The translations under genes were made by a program, and so were the position numbers. Shown piece after piece: positions 10,792-23,453 of a stretch of DNA of 64,000 nt; positions within the stretch are counted from its first letter, which is position 1; every line of letters starts with the position of its first letter. Below the pieces are notes generated by a model, which searched no databases, was not told the origin of the DNA, and saw only the letters and a program-made list of their open reading frames with translations. The stretch comes from Hedera helix (lineage: Eukaryota > Streptophyta > Magnoliopsida > Apiales > Araliaceae). The stretch covers positions 42,619,039 to 42,683,038 of the forward strand of contig OX359266.1 of assembly GCA_947179155.2 (NCBI GenBank), written 5' to 3'.

Positions 10792-13700
10792 ATGGGGGAA
10801 CGAAAGCTTTTCAAGACGAAGCTATGTCAACTATTTAAGAAAGGTCACTGTCCTCGCCAGACTTGCTCGTTTGCCCATGGTGATGCTGAGCTTCGACAAT
10901 TTTCTAAATCCTTCGGTGGTAATAATAAATTTTCTTTTTCATTTGCACTTGTTTTATGCCCGAGCGATACAATATTCGCTCTGTTTGTTTTTGGATTTCA
11001 TTGCACTTGTTTTTCACCTTTACATATAAGTATCATGAATTGGTGCACAAGGCTCGTAAGTATATGTATGTTTGTGTATGGTTTCTTTATGGAGACCGGA
11101 AATGTAGGGAAAATGATATAGGAATGTGTAAAAGCTGCATAATCAACATAATTTCCCCATATTTCCGCCTTTGTGTTTAAATGAAGCATGAATTTGGCTT
11201 ATGGGTTGTTTACTTTTTTAAAGTTCTTATCTTATGTTGTAATAGCTGGTCCTTGTACATTTATGTTGATATTATTAAGTTGAACCCGTTTATAAAATTC
11301 ATGTTAGTATTTGTCATTAAGATTGGAAAATTGTGGTCAAATTTGTTACATATCAAGAACTGCTGTTGCAAAGACATGTAAAAATGATTAATTCTGATGT
11401 ATTTTTCATATTGTTGGTTTAAACATTTTCATATTCAGTTAATATTTCTAATATGACGCGGGCATACAATTGTATAGCTCTGGAGATCTTTGGTTTTGAC
11501 TATTTTAAATGTTAATTAGTTTTTGGTTTTCTATGGGATAAGAATCAATTCTTCTGTATATATGTTAAATTTGTTCTTTATATTTTCATCCGTCTCAACG
11601 CTTATTTGTTGTTGGTCATATCGACTGACTAGTGCATACACAGAATTTTATGGGCTATATCTATGCAGTACTTATTCTCCATTCCATTTCAATGTAGTTG
11701 TTCCGTGATAGTATTGTTGAAGATAGTCGATTGAATTTCTTTTGGGTAGTCTTTTGCCAAAATTTATGGAATAAAGGCAGTGGAAATTTCAGAATGAACA
11801 AGCAAATGGATGTAAAGCCATAATACTTCATTTATTTTAACAAGATATAGTTTTTTCTCTATAATTCACTTATATTCACTTTTGAGGAGACCTGCCATTT
11901 AATACATATGTATGTGTCCCTTGCATGCTCTTTACAATAAATTTTCTATATATCTACCCGTCTTAATCTTCAAGCACCCTGATGTTTAATTGCCTGCCAA
12001 ATCACTTTGGGATTTGGGTTCTGTATCGCTCTAATGTTTTAACCTCTCTTAACTTCCAAATAAGTCAGAGCATAACACTGCCCATATGTGTGGATTTAAC
12101 TGGGCCATACCCTGAAGTTACTTATTGCTTATTGGGGATATTGTCACGCTCAAGCATCATGTTGAGGGATGTTATTATATCAGCAGTTCCGAGTACATCT
12201 GTAAATATACAATCTGGGGATGTCTACTGATGTTTAGCATTTCTGTATCAGCCAGAATGGATTGTACTGGTTGGTTTACTTAATGCTGTATGTGTTATTG
12301 TCTATCGGCAAAGTCAATGTTGGTTTATCCTAAAGCATCTATGAAACAGCACTTCTGTGAGCATTCAAATTATGTTTGCGGCTCAGTTTCTTGCTTATGT
12401 AGAGACCACAATCTGGGTGAAGCAAATATTCATATAAGTTCATTCTCTATCACTCTTCTTGAATATGACATTGCAAGTAAACTATTGAATCAGAACAGGC
12501 AAATTCATTGCATATCGTGTGGATTATGCTTATTTCGATATGGCATCAAGGAAAAATCCCTACCATTCAGATTTCGTTGTATTCTTAGTGCTATGGAAGA
12601 GAAGGATGTCTACTATCTTTTGTCAGTTGCTTCTATGATATACGAAGGTTTTCTCATTGTTATAAGCTCAAACATGGGTATATCTAATTCTATTCATTAT
12701 GTGAGAGCTGTAATTTCTATGGCCTCTTTGGAACATGCAACAAGACAATATAACTGTTCATTATTATGTTACTCATGTTGTTCCATGTGATGGTAAGCTT
12801 AGCTTCATTATCAATTGTTGTCCCTCTGCTTGTTTTCGACTTTATGGTTACGTGAATGATGTTGTCCATTCTACTAGAATCGTATTCCACATTGCAGGAA
12901 GGCTGAATTATCAAGGTGGTGACTTGAGAGATAAGATTGGGAGAAGGCATTCACCAGTACATAGGTATTCACTTGGCAGAGATGCAAGAGTCCGACATAT
13001 ATCTCAAGGTCAGAATTGCATCTTATTTTGCTTATTCTTCTCTTTCAGTTGTGGTACTTTACTGATATCATTGGGCTCATTATTATTGTAATATAGGTTG
13101 TCATTCTCTTATTATCATTACAAGTTTTCTTTTCACTTTGAGCTCTTGAGTATTAGTGGGGCCTTATTCTTTTGTTTGAATATTTTGGCTAATGACCTGT
13201 CTTTTCCTCATAATGGTTACAAATATGTTGACAATAATAAATTACTTGAGGATATTTTTAGATTGCTGTTAATACTGTCCTACACCCTGCTCATCATATT
13301 GCTCCATTTTCTTTTTGTGTTTTGAGTAAAATCTGGTCTTTCTTGTTTTTCTATGTTAATTTATTTTTCTCTTATTTACAGGATATGGCCCCTCTAGATC
13401 TCTTGAGAAAAGAAGGTAATATAATTAAACTATTTATTCTTTATTTGTTATTGCGATTGTTCCTACTTAATTCTTATCTTATTACAATATAAATTTTAAA
13501 GTCATATTGAAAATTAGTTGCTATATGATCCATGTTTGCTAATTTACTATTGAGACAGTCAATTTGACATATTTACACTATTATTAGGTCCTCCATCTTT
13601 ATACATCTTAACTTTAAGAGGTGCATGACTATGTGAATGAAAGGGGTAGGGTAAGAAAAGGAAGTGTTTGGGGTTGGTCTCCACAGTCCACATCTTCTTT

Positions 13701-16700
13701 GATTGATGTGCAGCATTTACGCTATACATTCTGCTTAAGCCATTCTAGTCAGATTAAAACCCTCAGCTTGAGACTTCAATACAGAGCCTTCACAATGTAT
13801 TATTACTGGGTGAGGTGAAGAATTTGTTACAGCATATTCGAAGTCTTATGCATTATTAGGTATTCATTAAATTATTAAAAGAATTTAAAAGAATTGGTGA
13901 AGTGAATAATTTGATGAATTACAAGAATCAGGCCGACAATCCGATTCCACCATTTAAAAGATCAACTTTGAAAACTATACATGGTGTGGATGACTTTGCT
14001 GCTTCTGTTATATCTTCTTCTCTCATAAAAGATCTTTCAAATGAGAATGATTAGATGTTCCCCCACAAATCAACGTAAATGTTGTTGTTTGATTAGAAAT
14101 ATGTGACATACATTTGATTAGAAATATACAGCTGTGTATGTCCTGAGCCTCCAGTAATCTTGAATTCAAGAATGTCCTTCCTTTCGGAAAAATAAATATT
14201 GATCTCTTTCAGTTTTTTTTAGTCCCTGTAACTTGACTTGTTAGATTTTTCTATCTTTATTATACACATGTGAGATTGTCACATTATAAAGTTCGTAGCA
14301 ACAGGAAACACAGGAAGAGGCATTTGGATTCCCAAAGTGATTTTTCTGGAAGTTTGAAAATCTCGAATGGTGAAGAATATGAAGTCAAAGACAGGAAGGC
14401 CAGATATTCAGATTCTAAAGATATTCTTGATGAGCAGGTTCAAACACTTTGGCCTTTTGAACAAGCTTTCTAACGAGTGGTTTGGGACTTCTCCTGCAAT
14501 ATTCCTTGCTAATTTTTTCCTTTTAAAACTATGTGCAGTTAAGGCATGTACAGTCTGAAATCAACATGCTGGAGGACCACAAAACTCGACAGGAGGTTAG
14601 TTACAGATATTGTCGCCTTGGAGCATTTATGCTCATTGGAAACAGGAATTGATACAGTATGGAAATCATTAGTGCTGGATCAACATTGATACAACGCCTA
14701 GATTATCTATTGATTTTATTTTTTTCAAATGATTCATGTCTTTGTGGTGTATATATTCATACGTATCTTAATGTTGGTTCCTTTAAATGCTGAGGCATAG
14801 TTTCTTACTTTATTTTTGTGATTGTTTAAAGATCTACCTGGAAGAGAGGGTTCAAGAAGCAGATACTCTAACTTCGAGAATTCAAGAGCTAGAGATGCAA
14901 TTGTGCAAAGAGAAAGATGAATGTAAAAGGTATCTTTTACAATTTATAATTGGAGTTATACAGTTATTCTAATACTTGCACAGAATATTTTCTGTTGGAG
15001 TGTGTTTGCAAATGAGCTATTCTTCTGTCACTCTATCTTGGTTGTTTACTAATACTAAAGTATCAGGATTATATCGAAAACTAAGAAGTTCATTAAAGCA
15101 TATAATCGCCACTCACGTATACAAGAAGAACTTTTGAGGCAAGTTTCTTTTTCTTTTATTTATCCATTTATATTTATTTTATTTCTCTCTCCTGTCAAGA
15201 TTCTCTCTTTGTCGAGGTTGTAGTCTTCTTTAAATTCTTCAACATGATAATTTGGGGTCTATATTCTTTTTAATCTTGACACTATTGATTGAATTTGTAG
15301 GTCACAAGCTCAGCTCCAAAAGCTGGGGGACCAGCTTGGCTCAGATGCTGCTAAACCTGGCACCAATGAAGAGGACGCAAGTATCAGCATTTTAAGTGAT
15401 GGACAGACTGTTCCTAATCATGTAACGAGTAACTGGACTGAACTGCATAAGATTGCTTCTCCAAGCAAGAAAAGACAACGGATTCAGGTGGCTGAAGGGG
15501 ATGAACAATTAAAACAAGGTAACATAAATGAGATAATTGATCATTTTTTCCAAAGTTATTACTACGTAGAAAATGTTTTGACTTGGAGAATACTACCCTG
15601 TGCTTGTATTGGTAACTTTTCTTCATAGGCAGTAGATGTTTCAACATATGAACTCCAAAATTCTTGTTTTACGGTACAAATATTCTATATAGGACAGGGC
15701 CTGCATTTAAGTTTCTCGATGTGTGTAGAAGAACAGGTGATTGAAAGTGTTGTTGACTCTCAAAGTTGCTAACATGAAACCTCAAGTTTGAAAGCTGGTA
15801 ACATGAAATCGTAAGTTTGAATGTCAAAGGGAATGCTGGTGGTTTGATGGAAGTATTTGTATGAAGTAGATAATACAGATGTGATTTTGAGATCTTTGAA
15901 TTTTCCTTTTAAGCATGCTATTTTTCTTATGAGCAATTCTCATTCGATGATGCACATTTTTATTTAATCTAAGTTTATTCCAAGTATCCTACTTCCACCT
16001 TTGTCTCCTTTCTCATTTTCATCTTTCTTTCAATTCATTCAGTGATAAAATTATCCTGAGAAAGGTCATGTGATATATCAAGATTCTCAAGTTGTTGTAG
16101 CTAGTTGATCCGACATGTCATATTTTTTTTTTTTTTACAATAGTCTAAATTAATTTGTGTAGGAGCTAAAATCCCTTAAATATCATAATATAGTTGACGG
16201 TTCTATATCATGGCTCTTGTCTGTTAACATGCATTAACTATCATGCCATTTTTAAAGGCTTGGATGGCCACGTGGTGGTTCATCTTTTTCTGCTGATTGT
16301 TTTTACTGCACCAGCAACTCCAGCAAAAGGAGATGGATTAATGCTGGAAACATTCAGATCGGAGAAGCTTTTATGTAGGGACGTGCATCATGCTCAACTT
16401 AATAATAACAAGGATGCTACTGTAAAGGTGAACCGAAACAATGGTTCGAGACCCATGTCAAATGAAGGCAAAATTAAACGAGGAAAGAACCCTACTACTG
16501 ATATTCCTTCTGAGGATAAGGTGCCTTTTTCTATTCTTTTGTTTTTCTTCAGGCCCCTGCATTATTTGGGTGACAGCATTGCTTAAGAACATGGCCACAT
16601 AATAACTTTTGCATGAGTTATAGAAAGAGTAGAATAAAATAGCCATTATCAGCAGATTATCAGTTTTCTTTTACTGAACATTTCAATTGCTTGCAGCTAG

Positions 16701-17940
16701 TTATGTATCAATTGTTCTCCCAGTTCCTAGGAAAAAATCATGCTTATTGATCAAAGAGTTAAGCAATGCCAGATTACTTAATGGAAAACATTTATATTAT
16801 CAACTCAAATATGATTGTAACATTGCAAGGTATGCCGTGAATGTGTATTAAAGTCTCATGTCAAGAGTTTACTATATCTACCATATAGAACCCAAATTGT
16901 GCCAGGGCAAGGGTCTAAAGGAGATGGACAGTTTTTCCAAACTTTCATTATTGAGAAGACGTGCTCTTTCTTATGTAATTTTAAGGTTCTGATTCTTAGA
17001 GATACTTGATGTTTTAGTGTATGAAAAATTGTCTTCTGGTAATCAAAGATGTCACCCTTAGCTATGTTTTTTTATTGGCAATAAGGAGCTGATTCTGAGT
17101 CACCTACTTGTGAGCCCAAAAAGCGAGAGGGGAGGCATATGTCTGAGGCCGTGTGTGCTTATTTGTTTATTTTCTTATTTGTGGGAAATAGCTTCTTATC
17201 TGGTGGTCTAAGATGTCACCCTTAGCTATGTATTTTTAGTGGGAATGAGGAGTTGATTCTGAGTAGCCTTCCCTTGAGTTCAAAAGCAGGAGGGTAGGCA
17301 TATATCTGAGGCTGCACCATTTTTGGAAAATGTGTACTTATTTATTTGTTTTCTTGCATTTATTTGTGGGAAATAGCTGAGAGCTTTCTGCTAAAATTGT
17401 GCAGTTGAAGGTGTCTGAATCAGGCCTTCCCTTACCCTCAACCAGCATGGCTGCTCATCCGGTGGATGAAGTTGTCGAAGTAGTTGAAATGGATGAGAAG
17501 TTTGAGGTGGTTGGAAATTCTTCTGCAAGAGTTGAGAAAGGAATTGCAAATGAGGTCTGCAGGCTGCCATATCCACTGCCACCACCTCCTCCTGTACCTC
17601 AACATACTTATTCGCAGGTTAGTTCAAATAATTATTATGGTCTCTGGGATACCTATGGTATTTCTGGTAGGGAGCTTTTCTCCGCACTAAAATAGCTTCA
17701 ACTTTTGATTCTGAACATATTTTGTTACTTAAATTTCGTAAATGGTGATTTGTACAACACCAAGCAAACCTGGTACTGTTAAAAAATTATGTTCTTACGC
17801 TACATTGTTTCTTTTGGGTGTCTGAAATGATTATTTTGCAATGCTTGCAGTATCAGCAGGGAGACGTTACTGAGAATGTGGATGTAGATGTGGATGTGGA
17901 TGGCCTGGAAGAGGAGACTGGGTATGCCGATATAATTTGA
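10792..17940 (+). CDS. CCCH zinc-finger protein, AtC3H40-like
   Basis: Probable nuclear RNA-binding protein; the family is poorly characterised. The model joins 10792-10918, 12898-13008, 13382-13415, 14275-14437, 14539-14595, 14832-14929, 15067-15138, 15301-15518, 16315-16520, 17405-17617 and 17851-17940. All phases agree and give 462 aa. One CCCH finger lies at residues 12-29 (C12, C20, C25, H29; spacing 7-4-3). An RS/H-rich basic stretch follows (RRHSP, RYSLGRD). A coiled coil spans about residues 146-235 (MLEDHK, LEERVQEA, RIQELE, LQKLGDQL). Residues 418-428 are proline-rich, and the C-terminal tail is acidic (VDVDVDVD). The intron after exon 7 begins GCAAGT, so it is a GC-AG intron; the nearby GT would shift the frame. 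Intron 1 is about 2 kb. The acceptors of exons 4 and 9 are the least certain. Order and similarity point to At3g21810 as the counterpart. Confidence 0.88.
15139..15300 (+). other. GC-AG intron of the CCCH gene
   Basis: The exon ends CTTTTGAG, followed by GCAAGT. The downstream exon starts after GAATTTGTAG. Joining at the GC donor keeps the frame through LLRSQAQLQKLGD. The GT five bases downstream gives a frameshift and early stop. Confidence 0.8.
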
Positions 17941-18643
17941 AAAGGAGACGGCGAATTAATCTCAATAATTTTTTATGCTTATAGTTGTAGCTGCAGTGCA
18001 TTACATCTAGTATATCTCCCAATAGATTTTCTCCATCACAAGTAGAGTTCGAGGCTATCAACTTAATTTGTAAATTTGTAGGGTTTTATGGATTGTATGA
18101 TTCAACTTAGATCAAGGAATTAATTTGTTACTTAGGCTTGTGTTATTAGAGTCTTCGGACCTAAATGTGAGACAATTAATTAACAAAAACTCCCAAAATG
18201 CAATAGCAAAAGGAGTTTTAGTTTTGTTTCAGAATATGGGCAAAATTACTTTTGGGAAGTATAAATAAACAAGTGAGTCTCGTTTCTTAATTAATTTTTA
18301 CATTTCTGGTAATGTGTTCTTGTTTCTCGGAACAGAGGTAGTATACCGTTTTCTTCATGTTTTGCTTAATCTCTTTTTGTGTGCTGTGCGGGAACTGTTT
18401 GAAAATGTTTTGTGGGACTTTGATCACGCAGCTTCTTGAGGCGTTCTGTAGTCTTATCAGGCCGAATGCAAAAGACTTCATAATGCACCTGAAGTAACCG
18501 AGTAGTTGGAATTATTAAAAAGATTTTAATGACTTGATATTAACTGTTAATACAAGGATTTGATGGCCTGTCAGTATGGGAGCAAGGTATTTCCTTTGGT
18601 TAATATTCTATTTGTCCTCCGATTATCATGTACAAAATTTATA

Positions 18644-18679
<36 letters not shown>

Positions 18680-18793
18680 TTTCTTCTTTTTTTGCCACTG
18701 GTTAAAGTTGGAATTTTGGTAGTTGCGAAGTATTTGTTATGCAATTGTCTATATAAAATTCCATACCTAATGGAAAATGATCACTATAATTCG
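17941..18793. other. 3' UTR and downstream spacer of the CCCH gene
   Basis: No further coding exon follows the TGA at 17938-17940. An AT microsatellite lies at 18649-18676. The polyadenylation site cannot be fixed from sequence alone. Confidence 0.5.
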
Positions 18794-18946
18794 AGTAATG
18801 TTAGAGCCAATGATCCAGCCAATGATATGGCCAATGACCTTTGTAAAAAAATGGTGGGACCCACCATTTATGATGGGTCCTACCATTTTTTTACAAAGGT
18901 CATTAGCCATATCATTGGCAAACATCATTGGCCATAGCATTTTCCC
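18794..18946. mobile_element. foldback MITE, Mutator-like
   Basis: A 153-bp near-perfect hairpin. The arm CCAATGACCTTTGTAAAAAA pairs with its complement at 18880-18905, and the loop is only a few bases. A perfect 9-bp duplication TATAATTCG flanks it (18785-18793 and 18947-18955), fitting a Mutator-type insertion. Repeated GCCAATGAT units occur within each arm. Confidence 0.88.
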
Positions 18947-18955
18947 TATAATTCG

Positions 18956-21619
18956 GACTGCATACCGAGCATCCACTGCCTTGTACTTTTGACTAGAAGA
19001 ATATATTTTGACTAGAAGAATATATTGTCCTTTCTTCCAAAGAGATTATGAACTCAGAGGGTTGCTACAATGCGACGGACCAAATTTTCTTGTGGTTTGA
19101 GTTAGCAGGTTTCTGCGACTTGAGCAAGAATGGAATATATGTAATATAATGTTACAAACTTACAATGTAGTTAGATATGAGTGCAGCCCTACTGCTAGTG
19201 TAGTCAATCTCTTTATCCAATAAGAAAAGACTTTAGTTTGGAGAAAATAGAAATATAGAATGCTAAAAAATCAGACGCAAGCCTCATAGCAACCGTCATG
19301 TCAAATATTGTCTTGATTCCTGCTAGCATATGATGCAAATGTCCCCACGTAACCAGCCCAATTATGACATCCTTATCACTAACCACCACAAGATGTACAT
19401 GTAGCCTGCCTGATAGCCAGAATCGACTTGTTACTTCATCAAAACAACATTATTTGTTTATATGTCAGACCTGTTACCTGTTGACATATCTCCACTCCTA
19501 AAACTAGCTGTGAGGCATGGCCCAAATCAAATGCAGAGGCTATTCAATTCAAACCTGGAGGGCCTGTATTTTACCTTCTCAGGGTTATCGGACAATAATT
19601 TATAAGGATTGTGGTAAAGGTTTTTGCCTTTATCTGGCCCCACTATACTGTCCAAAAATCTGAAGGATGCATGAAATAATATTAGAAGAGAACCCAAAAA
19701 TGAAAAGGATATTAGATGTTATATCAGTTTTTATCCAGCTAAATCAAAATCTTTATCTTCTAACCGCTTCGGTAATCCTAAAAAATTAAAAAAATTAAAA
19801 TTATATTAGTGCTAAAAGAAACTAATTCAAAGAAATAAAAATTAAGGAATACAAAATTAAATCTAGTCTCCGACAATGACGCTAAAAACTTGATGTGATA
19901 AAATTATGCACTGCAAGTGCACGTCTATTATAGAATTAGTAAGTACAGATTGAACCACATATACCAGATTAACTATCAAATTCTTAATTTATATTCCAAA
20001 TAAATTAGAAATAAAAATGATGAATTATTAATTAACTAAATAATGTAAATTTAAAATTAATAATGAAAACTAGTAATAAAAAAAATTACCTAGGAGTACG
20101 AATTCACTAAACAATAAATATAATAAACAATTCAATCTCATCTATTTTTATAACTCAAATTATACCACTGATTTGGTGTACATAATTCAGAAAATTATCT
20201 ATGCTTTTGATCTCCCTTCCTTTTAATTTAATAATTTTATAATTAACTTGAACAAGTATAGACTATGAAAATTTAAGGATTAACTATAACCCATCAAAAC
20301 TTCTTTGAGTAAGTATAGATTATGAAAAACTCATATTTTAACAATAATTTATCAAAGCCTCTTCATTAATTAATTTAAAATCACATGAGAACTACAAAAC
20401 AAAAGTATTTCAATAATGAAACATGAAAGCGAAACTAATTAAACATTAAAACACAAATAATAGAAGAGATAGAAAATATTATCATGAATAATTATTTAAT
20501 TTCATTTTCATCATAGATCTAAAAAATTAGCTAGACATTAAAATAAATAAGATAACAAAAATAATAAAGAAGAAAAAACTCCCTTTTATTGAATATCCTT
20601 CAACAAGCGTAGAATGAAGAAATAATTTAATTTTACTCCTACTCTTAACCTAAAACTAATAATAAAATTAATCTAATACATAATTGATACATAATCCTCT
20701 CTTGTACTCCTTTATTTATAGGTATCAATTACTTGGGCTCTAAACTAAGTACAATGAACTTGATCAATTTTTCTTCAATCATCTAGATAAAATCAAGCTA
20801 TACATCTCTATCTTCTAAATATTCTTTTTTTACACATCTCTTTATTGGAGTATAAATAAAAATCAACTAGAAAGCTTCTAAAACTCCATTTTCAACTCAA
20901 TTCCATTTATTTATTTATTGCAAAATAAAATAAAATTAAATAAATAAATAAAATATACATATAAATTCATAAAAATAAATTAATTTCCTGCAATCTGCTA
21001 TATTTAGAATCACACTACCAATGCTAAATAAGAATGAGAATAACTTAATTTTTAAGGGGTACAACATATACACATGCCAAGATAGAGACTACACCCAACT
21101 TCCTCATAGCATGAACAGGTACATTGGTTGTTTCAGTTTTCTAGTGTTCCACATAAGAAGAATACTTTTATTTAAGGAAATGTACTATTAATAGTATGCA
21201 TTTCTACAAGTGGCATTACAATGGTCATAGTCATATATTTGCTCCTTCATAAATTGTTTCTTAATTTACTATTAAAGCACCCCTCCCACCTTCTGTATCC
21301 TTTGGATTTAATTAAAAATAATGAATTATAATCAGTCGGGGCAGTAGCAAAAGAAAAGAGTACTGTATATTATTACACCTATTTTATTTACATCAAATCA
21401 ATTATGTTAGTAAGGACTAAGGAGTACTGATTTCATAGACACTAGTTTAAAAAAAGAAGATAATTCAGATAACAGTACTACAGTAAGAAAATGTACATTC
21501 AAATTCTTAAAGCTGTAGTAAATGGTAAAGACAATGGTCTTTGCAAGTGGGAAAAGTTTGTTAATGTCAGCCAAATAGTAATTTTATTGAGGAAAGGTAT
21601 TTGGAACTAGGATCCTCAC
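18956..21619. other. spacer without recognised gene
   Basis: AT-rich DNA where the missing SET-domain exons of the ATXR2-like relic would be expected on the minus strand. None was found. A degenerate retroelement-like stretch is listed separately at 19860-20960. Confidence 0.5.
19860..20960 (+). repeat. degenerate retroelement-like repeat
   Basis: The start, with CTCCGACAATGACGCTAAAA followed by a TGCACTGCAAGTGCACG stretch, resembles a decayed form of a widespread plant retrotransposon sequence that reads CCGGCAACGGCGCCA. The rest is AT-rich with an imperfect internal repeat around AAGTATAGA (20230-20350). No protein domain remains and the ends are not defined. Confidence 0.35.
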
Positions 21620-22631
21620 CTACAGTAATAACCTTCTCCACATCGACCTGGACACGGAATAACTGAGAATTTCCTGGAGTAAGGCAACACTAATTCTTCA
21701 TTCATTAACGACTCTACTACATATTTAGGGAGAGGAATTTTATTCATGGAACTGCTGGAAGCACATTCATCCATGTTTTCGTGATGTTCTATGTCAGAGT
21801 TATCTTCGTCGTCAGATAAATCAAATTCATCACAATCTTTTGCAATGCTTGAATCTGTTTGCTCATGACATTCATGGTTTGTAGAAACCCCTAAATCTTG
21901 AAGATATAGCTTCCTCCCAATTTGAATCTATATTGAGCCGATAAAGCGAAAGAAAAAACTACATACCAAACAATCAATCTGCAACATGGGTAATGAAATA
22001 AAGAATAAAAGAACCATTCAACCCATTAAGACAGAAACAAGAAAATATAAAATTATATAGTTCAATAGGCGAAATAACAGAATATTATAACTTGTAGAAT
22101 ATGAAACCTTATTTGGCCCCAACAAGCATTTGGTCTTTCAATACAAGGTCCCCTCCTTCAAAGTCCAAGTCAGCATACAAATCAGAACAGGATGGACTGA
22201 AACCGTTGGCCATCAGGCTTAAGATATCCAACAAAATGGTAGACGGCAAGAATGCAGCATCACATAATCAAGAAAAACATCAAACAGCTGATATGCAACA
22301 TAATCAATAGGCTGATTGAACATCTAACGAATGTGCTATTAGGCTTACAAAAAAGATTTCTAGATAAACCTATATCAAATGGATCTCTTCCCAAAGTTTA
22401 AAGTAACAGTCATACAACTAACTAAACAAACTGAAATTTTAAAAAGATTCAAAGGAAAAGCATAATTATACCCTTTCCACAATCGTCGGTTGATCTCACG
22501 TTGAGTCCACGACATTGCCTTGCTGTTATAAGCTGCTAGAAGTATTCCTGAAATTTTCTTGCACTTTTAATAGTTGTTATATATATGTATATAGTCTAAA
22601 TCTACACACACACACACACATATATATATAT

Positions 22632-22843
22632 AGAGTCCGGCTCTCCAGCGAACCGGTTTGTTAACGAACCAGCTATAGCGACGGGTTTGTCCGCTATAGC
22701 ATAAAAGGTCGACGTCATAGCTATGGCGACGGTTCGTACCGTCGCTATAGCTCATAAACGACAACTTTCTATGATTTAGCGACGAACGAACAGTCGTTAT
22801 AGCCGGTTCATCTTTGGTTCGTTTTTTCCGGTTCGTTGGAGAG

Positions 22844-22849
<6 letters not shown>
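22632..22849. mobile_element. MITE with CTCTCCARCGAACCGG termini
   Basis: CTCTCCAGCGAACCGG (22641-22656) is inverted at 22829-22844 as CCGGTTCGTTGGAGAG. The interior has several CTATAGCGACGG-like units. The element sits in a TA/GA microsatellite tract inside the first intron of the ATXR2-like relic, so the target duplication cannot be resolved. Confidence 0.75.

Positions 22850-22895
<46 letters not shown>
22843..22895. repeat. (TA)n(GA)n microsatellite
   Basis: TA repeats pass into GA repeats directly beside exon 1 of the ATXR2-like relic. Confidence 0.95.
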
Positions 22896-23047
22896 TTGCC
22901 TGAACTTGATAAGTTAAAGGAGGTTTAAGAAAAGCAGAGATTTGGTGTGTGAATTGGGCATCGATTGGACAAATACACTCCATGTAAACTATCCTTCGAG
23001 GAACAAAAAAGAAATACTGCACTAGCAATTGTATTTGTAGTATATAG

Positions 23048-23453
23048 CAATGTTTGTAAATCCGGACCGGATCGACAGTCCGACTGGAACCGGTTGGCAC
23101 GTCGATCCGATTTAGTCAAAAAAATCGATTTTCATCGATCCAGTCAAAACCCGATTGACCACTGGTCTAACCGATAAAACCGATTAGTTGAATCGATTTT
23201 AAAGTTTTTTTTTCATACAAAAATATTTTTATTTTTAAAATTAGATATTTTTACTAATATTATAACATTATTTCACTATATTTTAGCTTATAAAAAATTA
23301 GATGTTTTAAAATTTTATTAATTATTAATAACATTTTTTTATATATTCATGACGTCACTGGTTTAATAACGGTTCGGCTACAGGTTGAACCCTGTGACCT
23401 ATTCACCCGATACCCTTTCCGGTTCGATGACCAGTCCGAATTTACAAATATTG
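23048..23453. mobile_element. hAT-type MITE with CAATRTTTGTAAAT termini
   Basis: The left end CAATGTTTGTAAATCCGG is matched by the inverse of the right end, with few mismatches over about 22 bp. Flanking 8-mers GTATATAG and TTATATAG agree at 7 of 8 positions. The interior is GC-richer near the ends (GGACCGG, CCGGTT) and AT-rich in the middle. No transposase. Confidence 0.8.

Larger units (their letters stand above)
21620..22983 (-). pseudogene. ATXR2-like SET-domain gene relic (N-terminal part only)
   Basis: ATXR2 proteins are SET-domain lysine methyltransferases with a MYND-like zinc finger. Four pieces are visible in order. Exon 1 (22983-22902) starts MECICPIDAQFTHQISAF. Exon 2 (about 22547-22473) reads EYF, stop, QLITARQCRGLNV. 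Exon 3 (about 22196-22109) contains DLVLKDQMLVGAK. Exon 4 (21958-21620) reads FRFIGSI, stop, IQIGRKLYLQDLGVS and ends VIPCPGRCGEGYYC at a good splice donor (GTGAGG). Two in-frame stops, a phase conflict at exon 3 and the absence of the SET domain further along argue for a dead gene. A MITE sits between exons 1 and 2 and another lies 65 bp upstream of the start codon. Its place next to the CCCH gene fits At3g21820. Confidence 0.78.

Noticed and set aside
12290..12790. 166-codon open frame on the + strand
   Set aside because: It lies within intron 1 of the CCCH gene, has no recognisable motif, and the flanking exons join cleanly without it.
19280..19462. About 60 codons open on the minus strand (FWLSGRLHVHLVVVSDKD and on)
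   Set aside because: No recognised family, no start codon or splice context, and it does not resemble the missing SET-domain exons of ATXR2.
22567..23100. 177-codon minus-strand frame
   Set aside because: Only the part at 22983-22902 is real homology (ATXR2-like exon 1). The rest is read-through of a MITE and microsatellites.
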